Source: Gonatopus flavifemur (taxonomy: Eukaryota; Arthropoda; Insecta; Hymenoptera; Dryinidae). From it: a stretch of 64,000 nucleotides of DNA. The stretch is from positions 75,074,001-75,138,000 of the forward strand of contig JAFFJZ010000001.1 in assembly GCA_018340375.1 (NCBI GenBank). The letters are read 5' to 3'. The notes under the pieces are model-generated. The model was not told where the DNA came from. It worked only from the letters and a program-made list of their open reading frames with translations, and did not search any database. The translations under genes and the position numbers were made by a program. Shown piece by piece: positions 46,805 through 58,330 of this stretch. The stretch's first letter is position 1. Each line of letters opens with the position of its first letter.

Positions 46805-48000
46805 TTTGTGATGTATGGGAGTGTATATGGAATATAATTGGTACCAAGTGAAATTCTGTGGAATACATTCCTATCCATACCTGACGTTAAAGAACGTAAA
46901 CTGAGAAAACCTATAACAGCACGATTGCTTCAACTGTCCTGTTTGGTACTCACTTATAGTGCTTACGGTACTTGGAGTTTCTAGAAACAGCCAGCTGGAT
47001 TCCTTTGAGAGGTTTCTGCGACTCCTCAGAAATAACGCAGGATGTAAGTCTAAAACTTGACATAGACGTGATTTTGATCGAAGCGATGAATAATGAGCTT
47101 GTTCTAAGCTAAATGAAACACGATTGAGCATTGGGATGAAATAGAAGGTGAAGCACACGGTGCAGACATTTGGAATATTCTCAACGATTGAAAATTCTTC
47201 GCTGGAATTCAAGAATCAAGAATTTCTTCCATATGTACGCGTTCGGCATCTCTTTCATCCAAAGTTTCCAACTTTTCATATCTCATGGCAATATTTCTCG
47301 AAAAAACTGAAAGAGGTTTCAGTTCTCAAGTCTAACTTCCCGTATATCGATTCATTCTCTTCCTTTGAAGTTGCAGGATTTTTCCATCGGAAATATATGG
47401 GTGTAGAAATTCAACTTTCGACGCATCGATAGATTTCCAAATTTTTTGCTCCATCTATTAAATTCCAAATACCTTGCATGGAGGATCTCGAATTTGTCTG
47501 ATACTTCTGAGTTGAAATCAAATTAAAATCAGCTGCATGAATTTTAATATATCTCTCCCATTGAAATTGCGGAAGGTAGACTTTTGAGACATCTGTCGTA
47601 ATTAATTAATGCCAGGGGATCATAAACTTGACATAAACTCGAGTATAATAATCTTCAGGGTTTTGAAATGCGACAACGTACAATCTGATTGATATCATGC
47701 AGTGTTATTATCATATTGTTTCCAATTCACCGGGAAAATGAGTAATAATATGTAATAGCATTTCCTCAAGATCCGTTGAAGCGCTATGAAGATTCATTAC
47801 GGGTAATAATTCTGGTGAAATAGGAACTTTGGAAGCAATGAGCATAATTCATCTTGAAAATGAGCAACGGGGATTACAAGAAAGATTCGCAAGAAAGTCA
47901 TTCACGTAAGTGTTATGTATGTTGAGATAATTGCAACTCCTCTTCCTGGGGAAACAAAAATCTGTTAGTACATACGTCACGTGGATGCGTTTCTCTACCG
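46805..48000. other. Non-coding stretch
   Basis: Open frames at 46871-47212 (-) and 47148-47432 (+) overlap and show no motifs. A donor-like CAC|GTAAGTG at about 47908 follows a short frame starting MSNGDYKKDSQESHS at about 47857. This is too little to call an exon. Confidence 0.35.
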
Positions 48001-48127
48001 CGCCTGTAGCCGGTGGAATTTAAATTCACATAGACATACGTAACATACCCGGGTAGCGCACACGCGCGTCTGACGTTTTTAGCGTCTCCTGGCGTCGCGA
48101 CCTCGAACCCCGATGGACCGACGTGTA

Positions 48128-48144
48128 GGGCACCATCTGCTGGC
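48128..48144 (-). promoter_or_regulatory. CTCF-like binding motif
   Basis: Read on the - strand, GGCCAGCAGATGGTGCCC matches the CTCF core pattern CCASYAGRKGGCRS with a single mismatch (T for C). It sits in a GC-richer, CG-containing stretch about 300 bp upstream of the pentanucleotide repeat and putative 5' exon. Insulator or promoter-tethering function is inferred from the motif. Confidence 0.4.
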
Positions 48145-48361
48145 CGAAAAATCCTCTCTCACAGGGGTTGAATCAAGTCGGAATCTCTATCTCTCATTGG
48201 TCCATTCAATTATCATTCATTTTCGATAAGACCTTCTTAAATGAGGAATTTCCATCAGTGAGAATAATCTAAAGAAAATCGAGGAAAGGTGAATTTCGTT
48301 CTCGGTTCTTCAAACAAAGTAATTAGTAATATTGTGAATCATCGAGAATCAGCGGTTGTGG

Positions 48362-48438
48362 GGTGGTGGTGGTGGTGGTGGTAGGGGAGGCGGCGGTGCA
48401 GTGCAGTGCGGTGCCGTGCCGTGCGGTGCGGTGCAGTG
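48362..48438. repeat. (GGT)n followed by eight GTGCN pentanucleotide units
   Basis: A GGT triplet run (48362-48382) is followed by eight consecutive five-base units GTGCA, GTGCA, GTGCG, GTGCC, GTGCC, GTGCG, GTGCG, GTGCA (48396-48435). It is the most GC-rich tract in the window. Confidence 0.9.
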
Positions 48439-48439
48439 A

Positions 48440-48591
48440 ACCTCCTGGCAACCACCTGGTCTAATCAAAATCAGTGCGCATAACTCAGCCACGCAACTAC
48501 GACACACCATAGTAGCTCGATTTTCCCAGGGAATTAAATCATCCCCCTTCCTTTAGATATTTTCCTCGGAAAATTCTCAGGAAATTGTTAA
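48440..48591 (+). other. Possible 5' UTR exon with strong splice donor
   Basis: After the GTGCN repeat, about 150 bp of mixed composition without ATG ends at TTA|GTAAGTATC-type sequence (exon end 48591, GT at 48592-48593). This is a good donor on the + strand. CTAATCAAAATCAGTGCGC includes a TCAGT initiator-like word. Because it is on the same strand as, and 10 kb upstream of, the syndecan-like exon, it may be an untranslated first exon of that gene. No transcript evidence is available and the exon start is unknown. Confidence 0.35.
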
Positions 48592-48600
48592 GTAAGTATC

Positions 48601-49726
48601 AATGGTACAAGCTTCCAATAAAAATTGTCTTATATCGTTGGTTGGCTGGTTTATTTATTAGTTCATTTCGTTTGTCTCTTTAGATTGGTCACAGATCAAT
48701 TGTGTATCACTCAGATTCTTAAGAACAGCGTATTATTGCACATGAAAAAACATACTCACCGCTATTTTATATAAAGATACGATGTACACAAATTTCTCAA
48801 CACGTAATGAAAAGTTATCACACGTTGTTAGGTTATTCCAAGGAATTCACGATGACAACATTCTATTATGATGAGTACCCGCAGGAATATTCGGGAGCAT
48901 TTCTTCTTATTCATTCGAATTTGACATGGCTGGAAGAATTCAAGCATTCCGAATTTTTCTGAAATTTTCCTTCCGTTTGCTGTATCATTCCTGTTTCAGT
49001 TGGAGTTTTGGGAATTAATTCCATATTATCCTTGTTATTGCCAAAGGGCGTGCAAAAGGTCGATAATATCATGCGCCCGCGCAATTCTTGAGCTATTTTC
49101 GTCAAGGGAGAGAGAGTGAAAATGGAAGGGAAAGAAAGGATGTTCAGATTTTCAAGATCGTAAAGACGAGGACGATTCCTAATTGATTTCTTTCTTTATC
49201 TTTTGTATAAGAAATACAAAAATCCACGGAATTCTAATCATCGATCTTCAAAATGATCTCATGTGCATCAAATTTTCGAAATTTAATTAGAAAAACATGT
49301 ATGAGAAAGGAATACTTTAGTTTATTATTTTGATCATGACAGTTTCATGTAATTCTTATGAAACAGTTGCCAAAGTCTACTATCCAATTCTTTGATATCC
49401 CATCAGAGCTTAACAGTACAAATTATAAAAACTTCTGCACGCTAATTACAGATGCTACTAGTATATTCTTTTTTATTCACTATTAAAATTGATTCTTTCT
49501 GGTAAACCTACCGTAGAAACTTTGGTGATTTATTTATTCAATTTTCAATTCGTTTGCTAAACTACTGCGGCGAATAAGTCGTTATTTTAAGATTAAAAAT
49601 TGTAATTTTCACTCATCTTTTGTTTTCGATACAAAGCAGAATGGAATATCAAAAGAACACATCATTTAGTTCATAAAAAATGCATGGTTTTTCCTAATTT
49701 GAGCAAGAGATGCCTTTTCTATGCGT
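48601..49726. other. AT-rich, probably intronic
   Basis: No exon or bounded repeat recognised. If the 48.4-48.6 kb exon is real, this is the start of its first intron. Confidence 0.35.
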
Positions 49727-49730
49727 TTAA

Positions 49731-50395
49731 GGGGCCCGAACACTGTGAACTGCGATTCTTCATATGATTTTTATTTTATTTATTAAAAAAAAACAGACAC
49801 GTTCCGATTTACATGAAACTTTACACATATGTTAATAAATGTTTAAATTATCGAAAAAAAATTTTTTTTTTTGGCGGCCATCTTTGTATTCTGTAGCTGA
49901 TCCAAAATGGCGCCTTTTTAAAATGACCCTTGTCGCGTTGACAGCAAATCAGCAAAACGGAGCCTCCTAGAGCAAAAAACAAAAAAGATTCTAAAAATAT
50001 TGATCAGAAAAAAAATGGCGGCTGTTTGAAGAAAAAGTTTTTTTTTCGCGTAAAATTTTGCACTAAATCATTTATAAAAAAACAGTTCGGCATATATCGA
50101 AAAACGGCTACGTCGAGCAGAAGCGACACTATTCCCGAATAGAATGCAATTTGAATCAGGTCTATCGGATAAAAACTTTTCCAGTTGTGCTGTCAACGAG
50201 GTCAAAAAACATGGTTTCGAGATAATCACGTTTTGAGTTTTGAAAGGGGCTAAAAAAAAAAAAAATTTTTTTCGATAATTTAAACATTTATTAACATATG
50301 TGTAAAGTTTCATGTAAATCGGAACGTGTCTGTTTTTTTTTAATAAATAAAATAAAAATCATATGAAAAATCGCAGTTTACAGTGTTCGGGCCCC
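49731..50395. mobile_element. TTAA-flanked non-autonomous DNA element (piggyBac-like target)
   Basis: A 665-bp element directly bounded by TTAA at 49727-49730 and 50396-50399. The terminal inverted repeats are about 130 bp. They begin GGGGCCCGAACACTGTGAAC and, read inward from the right, GGGGCCCGAACACTGTAAAC, and continue through TAAATAAAA, ACAGACACGTTCCGATTTAC and ACATATGTTAATAAATG to a poly-A/T run. The interior contains CCAAAATGGCGCC but no transposase. A TTAA duplication is typical of piggyBac-superfamily insertion, although piggyBac tips usually begin with CCC, so the superfamily is not certain. Confidence 0.85.
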
Positions 50396-50399
50396 TTAA

Positions 50400-51054
50400 G
50401 TCTGACCGCAAAACCCTTAAATATAAAAAATTCAAGATTTCAATACGTATTGTCAATTACGCATATTTCAAATCCAATTTCTCAATTTCTTTTGCACAAT
50501 TTCGCTTTTGATTCCCACGTTCATGAAAACTTGATCAAAACTACTTCAACAGGGCCAATATGTTTTATCATTGATTTGATTTTTGTCCTTACTTTGGCCT
50601 AGTCTTGAGTCTGTATGAGCAAGATGGGACCCATGCTGGGCCGGAGCAGGCCCCATTATACATACATGCGTTAGGGATATAACGATATAGAATTGGAAAG
50701 ACTTGAAAAACCCAACAATATTTTTTGCTATTTATTTTACACAAAAAAAATTGATACGTTACGACAGCTATTCACTTTTTTCGCTGTCGCAGCGAGCATT
50801 CGTAAGTGTGAATCAATAACATAAGTAAAATGGCTATAATTTCGTCACGTTAGTTAGAGATGGATATTATTTCGTCGGGTATCATAAAATTGATAAATCA
50901 AGCACTTGTGAGCAAATTATGAATATTTGTCGGTACAAAACGTCACAAATGCATCTTATGATTACACAAAATATACTCAATTTGTCGCTAATTGCTTAAT
51001 AATGAATTTTATCAATGACCTGACGAAATAATAATATCAAGGCTGCTATTCGTA
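50400..51054. other. Non-coding stretch
   Basis: A GC-rich patch, GGGACCCATGCTGGGCCGG, at about 50626-50645 stands out. Nothing else recognised. Confidence 0.4.
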
Positions 51055-51208
51055 TCCCTGATGGAAATGAAGCGTTGAAGTGCAACGAAAGCGTAACGAA
51101 AATGCAAGCCAAGTGTCGTCTAAGGGTAATTTAGGAGGGAATTGGACCATTTTCACGTTTCATTTGTTTCAATATCCGCTTCCTCCGCTTTTCAATTTTT
51201 ACCAGGGA
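51055..51208. mobile_element. MITE, TCCCTGGTGAAAAT family, copy 2
   Basis: A 154-bp copy flanked by TA on both sides (51053-51054 and 51209-51210). It starts TCCCTGATGGAAATGAAGCG and ends TTTTTACCAGGGA. It aligns with 2838-2980. The TA target is consistent with Tc1/mariner-type mobilisation. Confidence 0.75.
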
Positions 51209-52839
51209 TAGCGAAACAATCGAGATCGGATAATTTCTGCTGTCGCAGCTATATTTCTCCACTGTTAAAGCCAAGGGAGTAGCTGATTCCTAAATATTTA
51301 AATATTAGCGAATCATTTATTTCGAATTTATTAAATTCAAATCGCGTTGATCAGGATTTTTCGAATGTACAAGCTCTGACGAGACATATTTTCACAATGA
51401 ATATTACAGTTCTCGACAGTTCTATCTTGGGACCCTTATCACCACCAGATGGGCTATTCAATTTTTCAATCTATGAAATATTGAAAGATAATCTAGGTAA
51501 CATTAATTGAATTTTGCTACTCCGTTTAGAGCTCAAAAAGGGTGTAATATTTATAACATCGCAGAAAATGATTGAGAGATTTTTAACGAGGTATTCAAAC
51601 AGAATTCATGTTTTTTAAAATTCTCGTTAGTTTCATTCACCTTCAGTATCACTCATATTTTTCTTTTGATTTTTTTCATTACGACAAAAATGATGGAACA
51701 ACTTACTTTGTGACGACAACTGGCCCCGATTTCCGAGTTTGTCACGAAAAATGCATACATTTATAGACACGAAAAGTTCTCAATACAATTTATACATCCA
51801 TCTTCTTCTTCAGATTTAATATTTCAATGCTTTCTTGATTAATGTAATAAAGAGGTGTATTTTCCGTATCCTTTCAATGCCTTGCACATCTGCTGAATCG
51901 ACTAGACACTAGATATATCCCATACAACAAAAGTTGCTGTGCAAGCATTGCTCTTACGTTGTTTATCAAGTTTGTTGGGAATTTGCTACGCATGTGATTG
52001 AGAGTTTCATGAAATAACCACTCAAGCTAAAATCCTAGATTCACAACACATTGTTGCACATTTGACGACGCAACGTCCCTGCAAATTGTTTTGTAGGGAT
52101 GCTGCTACCTAACCTATGACAACTTTTAAAATAGAATTTAGAATCAATTTTGATTAATTTTGAATTATGATCACTGAAATTACAATTATATATTATGAAT
52201 TCTATTCCAAAACATATCGAATTTCAGGAATTATTATTGCGATCGAGTTTATATCATTGAATTTTGATTAGTTCAAGGCATTGATCAACGGTTCCAACAG
52301 TGGATTCATTATACGAGATATTTCACTTGTTCACAAATCAAACAAAATAGCGCATTGTATTCAAACATACATATATTTGTACATGCAAGAAACAATCCGA
52401 GCTTTTAGAGAGTTTCGATGAGCAGGATGGATGATATATTGTGCATTGATTTGCGGCCAGACTCATTCACCATGTGGTCTCGAATAGCCTATTTTCAATC
52501 TGAAACGTTGCATACGTTCAATGTCCTTATTTCACGAATAACCGTCAATGTGAAATAAAAATACGTAGTCCAATTTCTTCAATAGAATGCGAACAAAGAG
52601 GTGACATTGTTTTGTGTATAGAAATTCAGAGTTTCAAACTATAGTCATATTTATCGTGACAAAAGTTGAATTATCAGTTCAATCGTCTGTCTGGAAAAAA
52701 ACAATGGATAGTCGAGTTGTGGGAAAATTTCCAGATTTTAGAGGTCAAATAAATTTTCTTTTCTAATAAAATAGAAAGTCCATTGGAACTCGTTGATTGA
52801 TACAATTTTTATTGGTATCTTATCGAAAATCGTTGTCAA
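51209..52839. other. AT-rich, probably intronic
   Basis: No exon, RNA gene or bounded repeat recognised. Confidence 0.4.
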
Positions 52840-52986
52840 TCTGGACAAAAACTGACCAAATTTCTAACTGACATGGAATAAACTGTCAAAAACTGAGAGA
52901 AAAAATGTTGCCAGATTTTGATAGGATATTCCAATTTGGTGCTTCCGGACAAAACCAGGTAGAAATTTCGTCAGTTTTTGACCGGA
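52840..52986. repeat. Inverted repeat, CTGGACAAAAACTGACC arms
   Basis: Arms 52840-52866 and 52961-52986 are inverted with about two mismatches in 26 (TCTGGACAAAAACTGACCAA against TCCGGTCAAAAACTGACGAA). The spacer is about 95 bp. Further CTGTCAAAAACTGA words lie inside. It is probably a small foldback element. Confidence 0.6.
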
Positions 52987-54259
52987 TTTCCTGGGACAAA
53001 GACCATTCAAAGCCTGACAACTATTTTCCGTTGGGATCTGCCTGGTATCTTTCATAGGGTGGTTTCAATGCGTTTCAACGGATTTAAAATAAGTGTGAAT
53101 GGTTACTTGCTGTTGCAATCAATCAAATTGAGATCCAACAGATGATGCAAAGATCTAGAATTGAGTCTTTCAAACCAACACTCTTGAATTCTTACAAGAT
53201 TTCAATCGAATTCGCCATTGTTATCATCTCACACGGAATTGAATTCACATGCAACAATCAATCTTGTGCATAAGTACTTATCGCGTTTGTCATCATTTGT
53301 GAACAACTCCAAGAAAATCTGTTGAGTATATCAGAATTGTCCCTCGTGTCGTGACAAGATTAAAATCTTCTCCCATGATTTTATATGTTACAAGAAAGAA
53401 ATACCCTACAATTACAATACAACATTGAATTTTACTATGAAATTTAATTTCCATTCAAACTTCTTTCCTCGGGGAAGAATTAAAGGAACAACTCATAATA
53501 GAAAAAAACTAAACTGAGATTAAAGCAGAAGGGACCTGAAACATTCCGTTCCGTCCGCAATTTATATACAAAAAACACATGTTGCATGTACATATGTATA
53601 TATATACACACGTAAAAGTGCATGTATTCGCACACGTGCACACATTATATGAATCCCTTTCATAATCTCAGCAGCGCGACTTTAAAGTCAACATGACAAA
53701 CGCCTTCACGACTACACGTACGGTGGTTCAAATGTCTGTGAACTTTCCGCAAAACAATATCTATTTTAGGAGTTTCAAATCAAAGCGTCAAGGAGAGAAA
53801 ACAAGTTTTACAAATAGATGTATACAGCTTTGACGGACGAGATGTTTATATGAAACGAGTTCAACAAAACCGCACTGCATGGATGATGGGAAAACAAATC
53901 AGTATTCAAGATGAAAAAGAAGAAAAAAAAACAGAACGGCGATGTATCTATAAATTATAAATCTACATAAATAGCAATATGCATTTTGATGTTTCCTCAT
54001 TACTCTCCGGTGACATTATTTACGTGTTTCAGTTTAAAATTGGATCAAAAGTATTGTCAAGTTATGCGAAGCATTGAATATATTTCCATGATTGCTCATG
54101 AATCGTGAAACATTCTTTAACTCTGTTATTTTATAAAAACTATACACGGAGAGAATTGTGGTTGGGATATGAAGTAATTTTTGGAAAAATTTTAGAAATA
54201 TTTTTGGGTCTACTCATCATGTTTGCATTTTTGTGTAATTTTCTTCGATAAAATTTCAA
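52987..54259. other. AT-rich, probably intronic
   Basis: A TGTACATATGTATATATATACACACG patch at about 53587-53640 alternates purines and pyrimidines. Nothing else is supported. Confidence 0.4.
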
Positions 54260-54516
54260 CCCGACTAGAAATTTACCCCATGGACCAGATCAGGTAAACC
54301 TTGATCCAGATCAGGTCCTGATAAGGCAACCTCATCAGGACCTAACAAGTCATGTCACGCTGCACTATTATGAGGACCCCATCAGGAAAGACTAATTAGG
54401 ATTTTGTGAGGAATTCCTTACTAAAACCTCAAAAATAAATCAAAACTAATCTATGAGCCTGTGTGAAAATTGCAGTTCGGTTGACAGATGTGAGGTTAAA
54501 TTTATGTGATCAACAA

Positions 54517-54788
54517 CCCAGAAAACAAAACGAACGAGTCCAGGATCGCTCAATCTGATGGACATAATGATGCATGAACAATTGACCAATAGTTGTACTA
54601 TCAGAATGGCTAATGCGTGAATACTATCAATTATTATACAATCATTGATGCACAACAGTCGTAGTAGTCTTCAATGCATGCATCATTGGTCAATAATGGG
54701 TTAACTTATCATATAGTTAATTGTAAAATCGTGAACGACTTCAAAGTGTCCATGATTGTACAATCATTGAACCACTTTGTTTTCTGGG
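54517..54788. mobile_element. 272-bp MITE, TIR CCCAGAAAACAAA
   Basis: It begins CCCAGAAAACAAAACG and ends ACTTTGTTTTCTGGG. Inside, AATTGACCAATAG and CATTGGTCAATAATGG form a second inverted pair, so much of the element folds back. No protein frame. Confidence 0.65.
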
Positions 54789-54814
54789 AAATGGATGAAT
54801 TATTTTTGTGAAAT

Positions 54815-56369
54815 GTGTGGTGGTTATTTCTTGAATAATGTGTATCAAAAAGTCTGTTAGTAAGTGCAAAATGATTAAGTAAATCAGTCATAGCTGTTGT
54901 AACGTGTCAAAAAATCGTAATTTGTTGATGCAATGAAAATGAATTTTCTTCAAATACTTACATCAGCACTTCTAGGCAAAAACTCAGAGATCATATTGAT
55001 TTTGTAAGAAATATGAGTCATGAAGAACTCATTTGATCAAAAATATGTCAAAAGAATGTTCAAAATGAATAACAAAAAACTTGAATTATTCACTCGCAGC
55101 TCGTCGGATGGTTTTATTTTTCAAATTGAAGAGCACTCTTGGAGTTGAAATTTTCAAATTTGAGAAAAAAGCCTTATCTTCTGAGTTGAATTTGTTGTTA
55201 GGGTGATAATAAACTTGTAGGAAGAGTTTGAAAGTTGAGTGGAATCTATATTGATCAGGAAAGTCCAAATCGTGTGGCAAAAGTTAGAAAATCTGTCAAC
55301 TTAGCTGACAGCACATGGGTATTCTATCAGCTTTTCTTTACTAAACCAAATGCTGGCAGGAGAAATTCATCAAAATATAGTGAATTCAAAGTGATGTGAA
55401 GTAAGAGAGGACAGATACATGCATTGAATTTTATTAGTTATTATAAAAATGTTGATAAATATGGTAAGGCTATGTATGACTCAATGTATCGTCTCTCAAT
55501 ATTTTTCTTTCAATGATTTGCATTTTTGAGTGTGCATTTTCATATCTTTTCACCAGTAACTAGTGTTAGGTTGAAAAAATATGTGTATTGAACCTGTTTC
55601 ATAAATATAATAACATTTATTTGTAGGAACATGACACAACATTATTGGAACAAAAATATGGGAAGACGACACTTTGGATCTTCTATAGTCGTTTCTCATT
55701 TTTTAGAACGTTTATAAGAACGAATAAAATCTAATGAATATTTCGGTCCTCTCTCACTTCACATCACTTTGAATCCACTATATTTTGATGAATTTCTCCT
55801 GCCAGCATTTGGTTTAGTGAAGAAAAGCCCATGCGCCGTGAGCTAAGTTGACAGATTTTCTAACTTTTGCCACACGATTTGGACTTTCCTGATCAATATA
55901 GATTCCACTCAACTTTCAAACTCTTCTTACAAGTTTATCATCACCCTAACAACAAATTCAACTCAGAAAATGAGGCTTTTTTCTGAAATTAACAAATTTC
56001 AACTTCATGAGTACTCTTTAATTTGAAAAGTAAAACCATCCGTCGAGCTGAAAGTGAATAATTCAAGTTTTTTGCATTTCATTTTGAACATTCGCTTGAA
56101 ATATTTTTGATCGAATGAGTTCTTCATGACCTTTATTATTACAAAATGATTGGGATTTCTGAGTTTTTTCCGAGAAATACTGATGTAAATTAATATTGAT
56201 ATAGATATTGTCGTTGTTGAGATTATCGTATAATCGAATAGAATTAATTGTCACCACATCAGCAACTTATGATTTTTTACATATTACAGCAGTGATAACT
56301 GATTCAATAATTCATTTTGCACTCAATAACAGATTTTGTTATGCGTATTAATCAAGAAATAACGAAAGA
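54815..56369. repeat. 1.55-kb imperfect palindrome with ~700-bp arms
   Basis: Left arm 54815 to about 55530 and right arm about 55630 to 56369 are reverse complements over nearly their whole length, with only about 100 bp of unpaired centre. Matching checkpoints include GTGATGTGAAG at 55391 with CTTCACATCAC at 55757; CATGAAGAACTCATT at about 55019 with AATGAGTTCTTCATG at about 56115; and GTGCAAAATGA at about 54864 with TCATTTTGCAC at about 56313. By eye, identity is roughly 75-85%, with small indels. The left-arm - strand and right-arm + strand encode the same short peptide (PHDLDFPDQYRFHSTFKLF), as expected from inverted copies. No transposase or other gene is recognised. Confidence 0.85.
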
Positions 56370-57389
56370 AGAGTACTTGTTCGAAACTTATATTTGATTA
56401 TGACGGAACACATATTCATTCAGTTCATATATACTCTTTGAATAATACTCAGATGATGTGATGTGTAGGAAAGAAAAATGATGCTGAATAGTCAATAAAT
56501 CAACCTTATGAGAATTGTGATAAGTCGAATGAAATACTTATTTCGCTGGTGATGGTTGAACGTTTGCTAAGTTTTTTTCGCTGTATGCATAACGTGGAAA
56601 ATCTTGTGAAATTTTCATAAGTTCCGCCTAATTAAAACCCAAATAGTTAGTTTTCAATTCACATTGAGAATAGATTGAACAAATTGTTCAACAGTTTTCA
56701 GAAGTAGGTAATGTGTTCGGAATGAAGGGATTGAATTTAAAAACAGGCACAGTTGAAAATCGTTCTAACATGTTCTTCTTATTGAAGGAAAATTTGTTTA
56801 ATCAAAGAGTGTACAATCTGAAATCAAGTCTGTACATTCTTGTATTCAGTTGATCAAACTATGTCCATGATCTTAGGATGACCGAACGAGGTCCTGATGC
56901 GGATACAGCGAGGAAAACCTACTTCGACCTTTTCAGGATAATTTGAGGAAATCCTGACTAGGACCAAATGAGGTCATCCATACGTGAGTCATCCACACCT
57001 AATCCCGATCAGGACCGTAACGGGTATTCCTTATTTCGGATGACCTTGTCAGGTCCTCATCATATGTTGGGTTAACCTGATGACAATTTCCAGTCGGGAA
57101 TATTCAAAGAAATTAATGAATGGTTGAATTCTGTGCTTGATTTTTGAGAAGTTCAAATTTTTGTTAAGGGCTACGAAGCTCTTGAAGGAATACCCGAAAT
57201 TTTGCTACGTACTTTCTGAACAACTAAGCAATAAACACTGCAAATCATTCCACAAAATCATACAAAAGATTATCAACACATTAACCTGAAAATGTGAATA
57301 ATTTTTGTGACTTGTTTTATCATGTTTAGGAATTACTTTGAGCTTTCAATTCATATTTGGAGCGTAATCCTAGTAGTGCACTTTGACAA

Positions 57390-57890
57390 ACGTACCGTGC
57401 TTGGTGCCAAGCTTGAGTCAATGCTAGTCATCACCGGGTGTAGTTTGTTGTGTAATGGGCTAAACTGTTATCAATGCTACTTATCACCGGGTGCAGCCTA
57501 ATTACCAACAATGTTATTAAGCTAGGTCAAGTTTTAGGATGATAATAACGTCCTCTGCTGAGCATTCAGCTTTCATATATATCGGAAACCCAACACGGCA
57601 AAATATGCTTGGTCCTAGCATTGATGTTCAAGACGCTATCAACGCTTAGTCAGCTATGGCGGACCATGCCCCAGTAAAAATGATTATAGCGGCTGTCTAG
57701 CACATTTCAAGGCACTAGCAGTGAAGCTAGTCACTAGACAGGGCCTTGATATTAACTATGAGGTGGCTAGAATCATTTCTGCTAGGGTGCATCGGCCAAG
57801 CCTAGGCTAACCAGCCTCCGCATGCCAAGCTTGACACCGATAATGGTGCGATTGTCAGTCTTGGCATTACGAGCCTGGGTTATTGCTGCA
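57390..57890. repeat. Compositionally distinct, palindromic CTAG/CCAAGC-rich segment
   Basis: More GC-rich than its surroundings and dense in GCTAG and CCAAGC words. CAATGCTAGTCATCACCGGG and CAATGCTACTTATCACCGGG are a direct pair about 60 bp apart. The core (about 57668-57790) folds back: CCCAGTAAAAATGATTATAG pairs with CTAGAATCATTTCTGCTAGG. TGCCAAGCTTGA occurs near both ends. It is likely a foldback element; the boundaries are uncertain. Confidence 0.5.
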
Positions 57891-58330
57891 TAATTTGCGA
57901 TCATTACTTGGTTGTTTAATAACTACATAGCAAAGTTCTATCCGTGTTCCAATGCTCCAATGCCGTTGATAATTCTTCATTCCGTATGAATGAAATTCGA
58001 TAAAAATCTAGAAGCTACGAAATATTCTTAGATCCAATTTTTCTTTTCAATTCTATTTTATTTCGTCAAGAATACACACAAATTGAATTTAGGGAGAATC
58101 TTTTAGAATTTTATTATCATATTCGATAATAGAGACTTCGAATCTCCTCCAAATTCTGTACACTGATTGTGCGGAAGAAGAGGAGAGTATGAAAAAGTTG
58201 TTCTCAAGGATGGAAGATGTAAATCTCACAATAACTTCACTCGAAATATCGAATTATATCATTCCTGTCGGTTACCCGCGCTGAATGAGAGACTACTCCC
58301 TTCCAAAAATTGAAACCCAGTGATAAAAAG
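57891..58330. other. Non-coding, probably intronic
   Basis: Nothing recognised. Confidence 0.4.

Larger units (their letters stand above)
54260..57098. mobile_element. Composite: CCCGACTRGAAATT-ended element with nested insertions
   Basis: CCCGACTAGAAATT at the left and AATTTCCAGTCGGG at the right are inverted. Both outer segments (54260-54430 and about 56876-57098) share AGGTCCTGAT, TCAGGACC and GATCAGG words, suggesting two halves of one element. Between them lie the CCCAGAAAACAAA MITE and the long palindrome. Alternatively, the outer segments are two separate truncated copies. Confidence 0.45.

Noticed and set aside
46871..47212. 113-codon - strand ORF overlapping a GTGAGT donor-like site
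   Set aside because: The frame runs through the donor without change and shows no motif; an overlapping + frame is equally open.
48113..48230. Short + strand ORF starting ATGGACCGACG near the putative promoter
   Set aside because: About 35-40 codons, no signal peptide or motif, and it ends before the candidate donor; treated as upstream non-coding.
54709..56257. Several 60-70 codon ORFs within the 54-56 kb region
   Set aside because: They lie in MITE or palindrome arms; the same peptide appears in both arms only because the arms are inverted copies.
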